This document shows, piece by piece, positions 1-5,839 of a stretch of 5,839 nt of DNA; the first letter of the stretch is position 1, and the number at the start of each line of letters is the position of its first letter. The DNA is from an uncultured Oscillibacter sp. Its GTDB lineage: Bacteria > Bacillota > Clostridia > Oscillospirales > Oscillospiraceae. A program made the translations under genes and the position numbers. The DNA is taken from NCBI GenBank assembly GCA_905236835.1, contig CAJOQY010000121.1, positions 1 to 5,839 of the forward strand, given 5' to 3'. The notes beneath the pieces are model-generated. The model did not search any database, was not told the origin of the DNA, and saw only the letters and a list, made by a program, of their open reading frames with translations.

Positions 1-811
1 CGCCGAGACGCTGAATATACTGGCCGGGAGCCGTCCGATTGGCGGCGACGAGGAATCCGGGCGCGTGAAACTGGCCGTCATGAATTTATTATATCAAAAA
101 TACGGCGTCACGGAGGATGATTTCGCGTCGGCGGAATTAGAGGCTGTCCCGGCGGCGAACGCGCGCGAAATCGGATTTGACAAGTCTTTGATCGGAGCGT
201 ATGGGCATGATGACCGGGTATGCGCCTACGCCGCGCTGCGGGCGCTGCTGGATTTGGACGCGACGCCCGAAAAAACGGCTTTGTGTATGCTGGCGGACAA
301 AGAGGAAATCGGGTCTGAGGGCGTTACGGGAATGCGTTCCGCCGCGTTTGACGCGTTCATGGAGGATTTGTGCGCCGCGCAAAATATCCCGCTGAGGGTC
401 TGCCGGGAGAAATCGTTCTGTCTGAGCGCGGATGTCACGGCGGCGTTTGATCCGGACTACGCGGACGTATATGACAAACGCAACGCGGCGTATATTAATC
501 ACGGCATCGGGCTTTGCAAATATACCGGGGCGCGGGGCAAATCGGGCGCGTCCGACGCCGACGCGGAGACAGTGGCGTATATCCGGCGCGTATTTGACGA
601 AGCGGGCGTAATCTGGCAGATTTCGGAGCTTGGCAAAGTGGACGCGGGCGGCGGCGGGACCGTCGCGGCGTATATGGCCCAGCGCAATATTACCACGCTG
701 GACGCGGGCGTTCCTGTATTAAGTATGCACGCGCCGTTTGAGACCGTCGGCAAGCTGGATTGTTATGAGACTTATAAAGGCATGAAAGCCGTTTATCAAT
801 CCGCGTTTTGA
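1..811 (+). CDS. M18-family metallo-aminopeptidase, C-terminal part (5' end outside window)
   Basis: This is the last 269 codons of a zinc aminopeptidase of peptidase family M18, which removes N-terminal residues from peptides in the cytoplasm. The frame is open from base 2 and reads family-like sequence before any start codon, so the GTG at 65 is internal and the true start is off the left edge. Family members are about 430-470 residues, so roughly 170-200 are missing. Most metal and catalytic positions are visible: the bridging aspartate in YGHDDRVCAY (codon 209-211), the glutamate pair of DKEEIGS (302-307), the aspartate of SADV (431-433) and the late histidine of SMHAPFE (728-730). The first histidine ligand would be upstream. 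It ends in TGA at 809-811. The layout is of the clostridial type sometimes named apeA, but I do not assign the symbol. It appears to be a housekeeping neighbour, separated from the next gene by 158 bases, and not part of the export operon. Confidence 0.93.
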   Translation, partial: AETLNILAGSRPIGGDEESGRVKLAVMNLLYQKYGVTEDDFASAELEAVPAANAREIGFDKSLIGAYGHDDRVCAYAALRALLDLDATPEKTALCMLADKEEIGSEGVTGMRSAAFDAFMEDLCAAQNIPLRVCREKSFCLSADVTAAFDPDYADVYDKRNAAYINHGIGLCKYTGARGKSGASDADAETVAYIRRVFDEAGVIWQISELGKVDAGGGGTVAAYMAQRNITTLDAGVPVLSMHAPFETVGKLDCYETYKGMKAVYQSAF

Positions 812-824
812 TAAAAATCCCGCG

Positions 825-835
825 TTGATGATCAA
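825..835. repeat. short perfect inverted repeat TTGAT-G-ATCAA
   Basis: TTGAT and ATCAA flank a single central G, 14 bases after the aminopeptidase stop codon. A further ATCAA at 795-799 followed by CGCG at 802-805 could pair instead with CGCGTTGAT at 821-829, so two alternative foldings exist around the end of the gene. It could be a weak mRNA 3' structure or a small operator. It is too short and AT-rich to exclude chance. Confidence 0.3.
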
Positions 836-888
836 ATAATTGTAAATTTTTTGTGAACAATCGCGCCGAATGGATGAAAACGGGGAAA

Positions 889-911
889 TTTGTTTCGGTT
901 TTGTTTCGGTT
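889..911 (+). promoter_or_regulatory. tandem direct repeat, 11-bp period, candidate SARP-type operator
   Basis: The 12-mer TTTGTTTCGGTT occurs at 889-900 and again at 900-911, sharing one T, so the period is 11 bp or about one helical turn. SARP-family activators are known to bind short direct repeats of 11-bp period placed close upstream of the -10 box. If the core is read as TTTCGGT (893-899 and 904-910), the second copy ends 8 bases before the TAGAAT hexamer, which matches the spacing known for SARP promoters. The next gene encodes a regulator with a SARP-like winged helix, so autoregulation is a natural hypothesis. The repeat is directly visible. The operator role and the choice of core are inference. 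Confidence 0.5.
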
Positions 912-915
912 CGTC

Positions 916-924
916 TGATAGAAT
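916..924 (+). promoter_or_regulatory. extended -10 box of the candidate operon promoter
   Basis: TGATAGAAT has the TGn extension followed by TAGAAT, five of six matches to TATAAT. At 16-18 bp spacing upstream there is no TTGACA-like -35 hexamer. That region is instead occupied by the direct repeat at 889-911, as expected of an activator-dependent promoter. Transcription would begin near 931, giving a leader of roughly 40 bases before the ATG at 970. Confidence 0.45.
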
Positions 925-958
925 CATCAGGAAAATTGAAATCATCCCAATCAAATCC

Positions 959-963
959 GGAGG
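959..963 (+). promoter_or_regulatory. ribosome-binding site GGAGG for the response regulator
   Basis: A consensus GGAGG lies six bases before the ATG at 970 and supports that start. Confidence 0.8.
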
Positions 964-969
964 CGTATC

Positions 970-1761
970 ATGGATGTAATCTGTGTGGAAGATGAAATTT
1001 TGACCGCGCGGCATATTCTCTCGCTCTGTCGGGAGATGCCGGAGGTGAACCATACGGAGGGCTTCACCAGCGCCGGGCAGGCGCTGTCGTGGCTGGATGA
1101 GCATACCGCGGATGTCGCGTTGCTGGATCTTGATATGCCTGATGTCAACGGACTGACGCTGACGGAGGAAATCCGCAGGCGTCAGCCCCATATGGCCGTG
1201 ATTTTCCTGACCGCCTATTCCCGCTACGCGGTGGACGCTTTCGCCCTGCATATTTCCGGGTATTTACTCAAGCCTGTCGGGAAAGAGCGGCTTCTGGCGG
1301 AGCTTGCTTACGCGGCGTCGAATCAGCCTTTGTCCGTTCCCGCCCGCGTCACTGTGCGGACTTTCGGATATTTTGAAATCATGGTGGACAGACAAACGGT
1401 CGCTTTCAGCCGATCAAAATCTAAAGAACTGCTTGCTTTTTTGATAGACAACAAAGGCGGCGGGGTCAGCCGAAGCAGGGCGCAGGCGGAACTTTGGGAA
1501 GATCGGGAATATAACAGGCAGATGCAAAAGCAATTTGACGTGATTCTGCGCAGTTTGCGCGGGACGTTGCGGGCATATGGAATCGGCGAAATTCTGGAAC
1601 TGCGGGGAGGATTTATCCGGATCCGGCCTGAATTATTAAACTGTGATTTATATCGTTTTCTGGATGGCGACGACAGCGCCGTCCGGGAATTTCGAGGCGA
1701 GTACATGAACGGCTATTCATGGGCCAGAGTCACGGAAGGCTATCTCTGCCGCTTTCTGTGA
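970..1761 (+). CDS. response regulator: receiver domain plus SARP/OmpR-like winged helix
   Basis: This is a 263-residue two-domain transcription regulator. Residues 2-115 form a CheY-like receiver domain. It has the acidic pocket E7-D8, the likely phospho-acceptor D53 in LLDLDMPDVNG, the conserved T81 in FLTAYSRYA and K101 in LLKPVGK. Residues about 126-222 resemble the winged-helix domain of SARP/AfsR-type regulators (VRTFGYFEI at the start, then a SKSKELLAFL helix). The end, around REFRGEYMNGYSWARV, looks like the beginning of a BTAD region, but the protein stops there, so the usual helical repeat domain is almost entirely absent. All receiver residues needed for phosphorylation appear present. 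No histidine kinase gene is visible in the window. It is the first gene of the array, 38 bases ahead of the adaptor gene, and probably controls the export operon, perhaps including its own promoter. Domain calls are firm. The target and signal are inferred. Confidence 0.9.
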   Translation: MDVICVEDEILTARHILSLCREMPEVNHTEGFTSAGQALSWLDEHTADVALLDLDMPDVNGLTLTEEIRRRQPHMAVIFLTAYSRYAVDAFALHISGYLLKPVGKERLLAELAYAASNQPLSVPARVTVRTFGYFEIMVDRQTVAFSRSKSKELLAFLIDNKGGGVSRSRAQAELWEDREYNRQMQKQFDVILRSLRGTLRAYGIGEILELRGGFIRIRPELLNCDLYRFLDGDDSAVREFRGEYMNGYSWARVTEGYLCRFL

Positions 1762-1786
1762 AATTCGATTTTCGGCGTGTTTTATT

Positions 1787-1793
1787 GGAGGGG
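1787..1793 (+). promoter_or_regulatory. ribosome-binding site GGAGGGG that fixes the adaptor start at 1800
   Basis: The sequence GGAGGGG, six bases before ATG 1800, is the strongest initiation signal in this frame. The frame is also open from an ATG at 1719 inside the previous gene, but the 27 extra codons have no such site and would overlap the regulator. Confidence 0.75.
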
Positions 1794-1799
1794 CGGCAA

Positions 1800-2210
1800 A
1801 TGGAACAGGGGCAAATTTACCGTGAAAAAAGCGTCACGCGGATACAGTCGCCGGAGCAATTGAATGATTATTTACGGGTGACAAGTCCGGGGGTCTGGCT
1901 GGCGCTGGCGGCGGCGCTTGTGATACTGGCCGGAACGCTGGTCTGGAGCGGCGTTGGCTGGCTGGAGAGCGGCATTACCTGCGAGGCGCTGTCGAACGGC
2001 GGCGAGATCGTCGCGGCTCTGCCGGACGCGCGGACCGTACAGGCGGGAATGCCGTTTCGGGCGGGCGGCGTGGAAACCCGAGTGGAATCCGTGCGCGCTG
2101 ACGAAGACGGTCGGTTTTACGCGACAGCCCGCGCGGAGATTCCGGACGGCGTCTGGACGGCGGAGATTATCACGGAGCGTATTCATCCGTTAAAATTTTT
2201 GTTTAATTAA
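1800..2210 (+). CDS. short single-pass membrane protein, minimal HlyD/NHLM-type secretion adaptor
   Basis: The product is 136 residues. A cytoplasmic N-terminus carries IQSPEQLNDYLRVTSPGVWL, which resembles the start of NHLM-type HlyD secretion proteins. It is followed by one membrane helix at about 32-52 (alanine/leucine/valine-rich, ending near VWSGVGW) and an outer domain at 53-136. The last stretch (TAEIITERIHPLKFLFN) resembles the C-terminal strand of the same adaptor family. Ordinary adaptors of this kind are about twice as long or more, with a long coiled-coil and lipoyl-like domains that are missing here. The gene lies between the regulator and the peptidase/ABC exporter, with gaps of 38 and 27 bases, which supports a role as an accessory subunit of the exporter. 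No frameshift is evident: a good ribosome-binding site, sustained frame and sensible C-terminus suggest an intact short gene. The family link is by remembered resemblance, so an unrelated small membrane protein remains possible. Confidence 0.72.
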   Translation: MEQGQIYREKSVTRIQSPEQLNDYLRVTSPGVWLALAAALVILAGTLVWSGVGWLESGITCEALSNGGEIVAALPDARTVQAGMPFRAGGVETRVESVRADEDGRFYATARAEIPDGVWTAEIITERIHPLKFLFN

Positions 2211-2227
2211 ATACGCGGCGGACTGTC

Positions 2228-2232
2228 GGAGG
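2228..2232 (+). promoter_or_regulatory. ribosome-binding site GGAGG for the peptidase/ABC exporter
   Basis: GGAGG sits five bases before the ATG at 2238, within the 27-base gap after the adaptor gene, and supports this start. Confidence 0.8.
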
Positions 2233-2237
2233 AATAT

Positions 2238-4418
2238 ATGGGGAAAAAACGCAAAAAAGAACCCTTGACGCGCGGCTGCGCGCGGGTTCCGGTAGTCATG
2301 CAGTTAGAAACGCTGGAATGCGGCGCGGCGGCGCTGACGATGGTTTTGGCGTATTATGACAAATGGATTCCGTTGGAACAGGTACGTCTGGCCTGCGGCG
2401 TGTCCCGTGACGGCTCCAACGCGAAAAATATTTTAATGGCGGCGCGCGCTTTCGGATTTGAGGCGAAAGGTTATCGCTATGAACCGGAGGCCCTGCGCGA
2501 TGAGGGGTCGTTCCCGTGCGTGATTCATTGGAATTTTAATCATTTTGTGGTATTATGCGGCTTCCGGGGAAACAGCGCGATATTGAACGACCCGGCGCGG
2601 GGGACTGTCAAAGTTTCCATGGAGGAATTTGACCGGGCGTTTACGGGAATCTGCCTGACGTTCCGGCCCGGTCCGGAGTTCGTACCCGGCGGAAAACGGA
2701 AAAGCGTGTTGTCGTTCGCGGGGAAACGGCTTCAAGGCGCGTGGGGCGCGGCGGCGTTTCTGGCTCTGACATCCGTGATCGCCTGTTTATTCGGTATGAT
2801 TCAGCCGGTTCTGTCCCGCGTTTTTCTGGACCGGCTTCTGACGGGGCGAAACCCGGAATGGCTGTATCCGTTTTTAATCGCTCTGACGGCTCTTTCGGCG
2901 CTTCAGATCGGCGTGAGCGTGATTCAGACGCTGACGGCGTTGAAAATCAACGGGAAAATGGCCGTCATCGGGAACGCGTCATATATGTGGAAGATACTTC
3001 GCCTGCCCATGGAATTTTTCTCCCAGCGCATGGCGGGCGATATTCAGCAACGGCGGAATGACAACGCGTCCATCGCGTCGGTTCTGGTCAATACCCTCGC
3101 GCCGCTTGCCCTCGACGCGTTTATGACGGTTTTTTATTTGATCGTCATGCTTCGATACAGCGTAATTTTAACTGTTGTCGGGCTGGCGGCGGTGGTATTA
3201 AATATGGCGCTGTCCGGCTATATTTCCGCCAAACGCGTGAATCTTACGCGCGTACAAATGCGCGACGCGGGGAAACTCGCGGCGGCCACGGTATCCGGCA
3301 TTGAAATGGTGGAGACGATTCAGGCCAGCGGCGCGGAAAACGGATATTTCCAGAAATGGGCGGGCTATCAGGCGTCAGTCAATACGCAGTCGATCCGGTT
3401 TGCCCGCATGAACGAATATCTCGGCATTCTTCCGGCGTTTTTCGCCGCGGCGGCCAATGATCTTGTCATGGCGCTTGGCGTATGGCTGACGATACAGGGC
3501 CGGTTTACGATTGGCATGATTATGACGTTTCAAGGCTTTTTATCGTCGTTTTTATCTCCCGCGCAGACGCTGATTTCCGCCGGTCAGACGATTCAGGAAA
3601 TGCGGACCCAGATGGAACGCGTGGAGGACGTGATGGAATATCCGGAGGATACGCGCGGAACTGAAAGCGCGGAGGAGCCGGAAGGCGGATATGGAAAACT
3701 GAAAGGCAATGTGGAATTAAAAAATATCACATTCGGGTATTCCCGTCTGGCGCCGCCGCTGATCCGGGATTTTTCGCTTTCGATGAAAAGCGGGAGCCGG
3801 GTGGCGCTTGTGGGGGCCAGCGGGTGCGGAAAATCCACGCTGTCGAAATTAATATCCGGATTATATCAGCCTTGGAGCGGCGAGATTTTATTTGACGGAA
3901 CGCCGATTGATCAAATTGACAGAAACGTGTTCGCCGGTTCCCTTGCCGTGGTGGATCAGGATATTATTTTATTTGAGGATACGATCGCGAATAATATCAA
4001 AATGTGGGATGATTCGATAGAGGATTTTGAAATGATTCTGGGCGCGCGCGACGCGAAACTGCATGATGATATTATGAAGCGTCCGGGCGGCTATCAATAC
4101 CGCCTGACAGAGGGCGGACGGGATCTCTCCGGAGGACAGCGGCAGCGCATGGAGATCTCCCGCGTATTGGCGCAGGACCCGTCGATTATAATATTAGACG
4201 AAGCCACATCGGCGCTGGACGCGAAAACGGAATATCAAGTGGTCAACGCCATTCGCGACAGGGGCATTACCTGTATTGTCATCGCGCACAGGCTGTCCAC
4301 GATTCGGGACTGCGACGAGATTCTTGTATTTGACAAAGGCGCGGTTGTGGAACGCGGCACGCACGAGGAATTATACGCGAAAGGCGGCGTTTATACGGAA
4401 CTGGTATCCAGTGAGTAA
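2238..4418 (+). CDS. NHLM-type peptide exporter, C39 peptidase/permease/ATPase (bacteriocin-type ABC transporter)
   Basis: This 726-residue protein should cleave a leader peptide and export the core peptide across the cytoplasmic membrane. Residues about 16-144 are a C39 cysteine-peptidase domain with Q22 (oxyanion), catalytic C28 in LECGAAAL, H102 in NHFVVL and D118 in NDPARG, so the active site looks complete. Residues about 165-450 are the six-helix ABC permease region. Residues about 493-724 are the ATPase, with Walker A GASGCGKST (526-534), Q-loop Q574, signature LSGGQRQR (630-637), Walker B IIILDEATSALD (650-661) and switch histidine H684. The length is normal for peptidase-containing exporters. 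The next gene encodes a second ABC subunit with a different N-terminal domain, the arrangement of NHLM systems, where the two probably form a heterodimer. The substrate is unknown because no precursor with a double-glycine-type leader is visible here. The general function is firm. The NHLM subtype rests on gene order and recognised sequence style. Confidence 0.94.
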   Translation: MGKKRKKEPLTRGCARVPVVMQLETLECGAAALTMVLAYYDKWIPLEQVRLACGVSRDGSNAKNILMAARAFGFEAKGYRYEPEALRDEGSFPCVIHWNFNHFVVLCGFRGNSAILNDPARGTVKVSMEEFDRAFTGICLTFRPGPEFVPGGKRKSVLSFAGKRLQGAWGAAAFLALTSVIACLFGMIQPVLSRVFLDRLLTGRNPEWLYPFLIALTALSALQIGVSVIQTLTALKINGKMAVIGNASYMWKILRLPMEFFSQRMAGDIQQRRNDNASIASVLVNTLAPLALDAFMTVFYLIVMLRYSVILTVVGLAAVVLNMALSGYISAKRVNLTRVQMRDAGKLAAATVSGIEMVETIQASGAENGYFQKWAGYQASVNTQSIRFARMNEYLGILPAFFAAAANDLVMALGVWLTIQGRFTIGMIMTFQGFLSSFLSPAQTLISAGQTIQEMRTQMERVEDVMEYPEDTRGTESAEEPEGGYGKLKGNVELKNITFGYSRLAPPLIRDFSLSMKSGSRVALVGASGCGKSTLSKLISGLYQPWSGEILFDGTPIDQIDRNVFAGSLAVVDQDIILFEDTIANNIKMWDDSIEDFEMILGARDAKLHDDIMKRPGGYQYRLTEGGRDLSGGQRQRMEISRVLAQDPSIIILDEATSALDAKTEYQVVNAIRDRGITCIVIAHRLSTIRDCDEILVFDKGAVVERGTHEELYAKGGVYTELVSSE

Positions 4419-4420
4419 AA

Positions 4421-4426
4421 AGGGGG
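4421..4426 (+). promoter_or_regulatory. ribosome-binding site AGGGGG supporting a TTG start at 4436
   Basis: This purine run lies nine bases before the TTG at 4436, in the 17-base gap after the previous stop. The frame is closed upstream by TGA at 4412-4414, and there is no ATG or GTG between that stop and the conserved N-terminus, so the TTG start is well supported. Confidence 0.75.
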
Positions 4427-4435
4427 CGGTATCGC

Positions 4436-5839
4436 TTGGGCTGGTTTGACGAGCAAATCCGGACGCGGAAAGAGCGGGATCAGGATATATTTGAAGACTC
4501 TTTTCTCCGGATGGCGGGCGCGGTTCTTGGCGCGCGGGCCGCTTCCGCGCTGGACGACGAGCGCACGGTGGCGAAAGAAGCGATTGATGAAATTTTAAAA
4601 TATTATCATTACAAGCCGAAAGAGGTTCCGGAGAATATAAAAACGCTGGATGAACAATTGGAATATATTTTGCGGCCTCACGGTCTCATGCGCCGGAACG
4701 TGACGCTGGAAGAAGGCTGGCGGAACGACGCGTTCGGGCCGATGTTAGGCTTTCTGTCGGATGACGGCAGGCCGGTCGCCTTATTGCCGTCCGGATTGGC
4801 GGGGTATTCTTTCACGGATCCTGTCACGGGCCGTAAAATCAAGATTAATCAAAAAACGGCGCGGCTGATTCAGCCGGACGCGATCTGTTTTTATAAACCG
4901 TTCCCGTTACGAAAAATCGGGATCGCGGATCTGGCTCTGTACATGAAAGACTGTCTGCAAATTCGAGATTTTACGCTTGTGGTTCTGGCGTCTTTGGCGG
5001 TCACACTGGCCGGAATGCTGACGCCGTGGCTGACACGCGCCATGACCGGTTCGATTCCGGCTTTGGGCAGCGTCCGGATGCTGGGCGCGGCGACGGTGTT
5101 CCTGCTGTGCGCGGAACTGACGGAACAAATGCTTTCTTCCATTCGGACCCTGCTGATTGGCCGTCTGGAAATCCGGACGCGGATCGGCGTGGAAGCGGCG
5201 ATGATGGCGCGCGTTCTCATGCTACCCGCCGCGTTTTTCCGTCAATTCGGCGCGGGCGAACTGTCCCGGCGCGCGCAATCGGTGAATCAGCTATGCGATT
5301 TGATTTTAAACGGCGTACTGTCCGCGGGTCTGGCGTCTCTGACATCACTGCTGTATTTTACGCAGTTTTTTCAATTCGCGCCCGCGCTTGTGATTCCGGC
5401 GATGGCTTTGATTTTTATTACAATCTTGCTTTCCGTCGCGTTTACGCTGGCTCAGATGAATATCAGCAGACAGCACATGGAGTACGACGCGAAAGAGGCC
5501 GGCATGAGTTACGCTTTGATTACCGGCGTACAGAAAATCAAACTCGCGGGGGCGGAAAAGCGCGCCTTCGCGCGCTGGGCCGGACTTTACGCCGAAGGCG
5601 CGCGGCTGGTCTATCATCCGCCGCTGTTCCTGAAACTCCAGCCTGTTTTATTATTATCCGTCTCCCTGCTGGGAACGATTCCGATTTATTATTTGGCGGT
5701 CGTCAGCGGCGTTTCGGTGGCTGATTATTACGCGTTTCAGGCCGCTTACGGTGCTGTCATGGGAGCGTTTTCCGCGCTGGCGGGGATCGCGCGCACCGCC
5801 GCGCAGATCCGGCCAATTTTAGACATGGCCAAGCCGTTC
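4436..5839 (+). CDS. NHLM-type ABC exporter partner subunit, N-terminal 468 residues (3' end outside window)
   Basis: The frame is open from TTG 4436 to the last base, giving 468 codons of a protein expected to be about 700 residues. It starts (M)GWFDEQIRTRKERDQDIFED, the kind of N-terminus seen in the ATP-binding partner subunit of NHLM export systems. Residues 1-170 form a soluble domain without a C39 cysteine/histidine pair. Its section ALLPSGLAGYSFTDPVTGRKI recalls the late part of a C39 fold (compare NDPARG in the preceding protein), so it may be a degenerate peptidase-like, substrate-holding domain. Membrane helices lie at about 179-199, 213-231, 289-311, 315-337, 402-421 and 428-450, with the permease-type loop GVQKIKLAGAEKRAFARW at 364-381. 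The ATPase domain is beyond the right edge. Close coupling to the peptidase/ABC gene suggests co-translation and a heterodimer. Family and start are well supported. The degenerate-C39 reading is inference. Confidence 0.88.
   Translation, partial: MGWFDEQIRTRKERDQDIFEDSFLRMAGAVLGARAASALDDERTVAKEAIDEILKYYHYKPKEVPENIKTLDEQLEYILRPHGLMRRNVTLEEGWRNDAFGPMLGFLSDDGRPVALLPSGLAGYSFTDPVTGRKIKINQKTARLIQPDAICFYKPFPLRKIGIADLALYMKDCLQIRDFTLVVLASLAVTLAGMLTPWLTRAMTGSIPALGSVRMLGAATVFLLCAELTEQMLSSIRTLLIGRLEIRTRIGVEAAMMARVLMLPAAFFRQFGAGELSRRAQSVNQLCDLILNGVLSAGLASLTSLLYFTQFFQFAPALVIPAMALIFITILLSVAFTLAQMNISRQHMEYDAKEAGMSYALITGVQKIKLAGAEKRAFARWAGLYAEGARLVYHPPLFLKLQPVLLLSVSLLGTIPIYYLAVVSGVSVADYYAFQAAYGAVMGAFSALAGIARTAAQIRPILDMAKPF

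Larger units (their letters stand above)
812..969. other. AT-rich intergenic region between aminopeptidase and export operon
   Basis: These 158 bases are clearly more AT-rich than the flanking genes. They hold short inverted repeats (825-835 and 851-860), a T-rich stretch at 845-852, a tandem direct repeat at 889-911, an extended -10-like box at 916-924 and a ribosome-binding site at 959-963. I see no convincing rho-independent terminator after the aminopeptidase and no supported small gene. It most likely carries the promoter of the downstream operon. Confidence 0.7.

Noticed and set aside
795..852. Rho-independent terminator after the aminopeptidase
   Set aside because: The best stem (ATCAA/CGCG with CGCG/TTGAT) has a bulge, a 15-base loop and lies partly in the coding end. 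The T-run at 845-852 is 15 bases beyond it, so it does not fit an intrinsic terminator.
870..995. Short + strand ORF of 41 codons from ATG 870, considered as a possible precursor peptide or leader peptide
   Set aside because: It has no Shine-Dalgarno site, overlaps the start of the response regulator gene in another frame, covers the putative operator and -10 box, and shows no leader or double-glycine motif.
832..1251. Minus-strand open frame of 139 codons across the promoter region and receiver domain
   Set aside because: It is antisense to a conserved receiver domain, has no recognisable protein features and no ribosome-binding site, as is usual for shadow frames in GC-rich coding DNA.
1719..1799. 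Upstream in-frame start for the adaptor gene at ATG 1719
   Set aside because: It overlaps the regulator gene and lacks a ribosome-binding site, while ATG 1800 has GGAGGGG at good spacing. The family-like N-terminus also fits the later start.
4411..4449. GTG at 4411 overlapping the end of the peptidase/ABC gene as an alternative start for the next gene
   Set aside because: That frame stops at TGA 4447-4449 after 12 codons. The second ABC subunit is in a different frame, beginning at TTG 4436.
5026..5724. Long + strand open frame of 232 codons inside the second ABC gene
   Set aside because: It is a shadow frame of a GC-rich membrane protein gene: arginine-rich composition, no domain, and complete overlap with a clearly recognisable ABC permease frame.

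Overview
The window looks like chromosomal DNA of a Clostridia-type Bacillota, possibly a Lachnospiraceae or Oscillospiraceae-like gut anaerobe. This rests on the clostridial form of M18 aminopeptidase, strong GGAGG ribosome-binding sites, a response regulator with a SARP-type DNA-binding half, and moderately high GC with heavy use of GCG and CGG codons. The lineage is inferred from gene style only. All genes are on the + strand.

Layout. Positions 1-811 hold the 3' part of an M18-family metallo-aminopeptidase, a housekeeping gene whose start lies off the left edge. Positions 812-969 are an AT-rich intergenic region with short inverted repeats, a tandem direct repeat of 11-bp period and an extended -10 box just before the next gene. 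From 970 to the right edge runs a tight four-gene array with gaps of 38, 27 and 17 bases. It encodes a response regulator with a SARP/OmpR-like winged helix, a 136-residue single-pass membrane protein resembling a stripped-down HlyD-type adaptor, a 726-residue C39-peptidase/ABC exporter, and a second ABC exporter subunit that starts at TTG and is cut by the right edge.

The two ABC proteins and the adaptor match the organisation of the NHLM (nitrile hydratase leader microcin) peptide export system: a peptidase/ATP-binding subunit, a partner ATP-binding subunit with a long non-catalytic N-terminal domain, and a secretion adaptor. The likely pathway is that the C39 domain removes a leader peptide at a double-glycine-type site, the paired ABC subunits export the core peptide, and the regulator controls the operon, perhaps from the direct repeat ahead of its own gene. 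No precursor peptide, modification enzyme or sensor kinase is visible, so they must lie downstream or elsewhere if they exist.

The observations most worth a second look are the minimal adaptor, which keeps the ends of the family but lacks the coiled-coil/lipoyl middle, and the 11-bp direct repeat placed ahead of an extended -10 box at SARP-like spacing.
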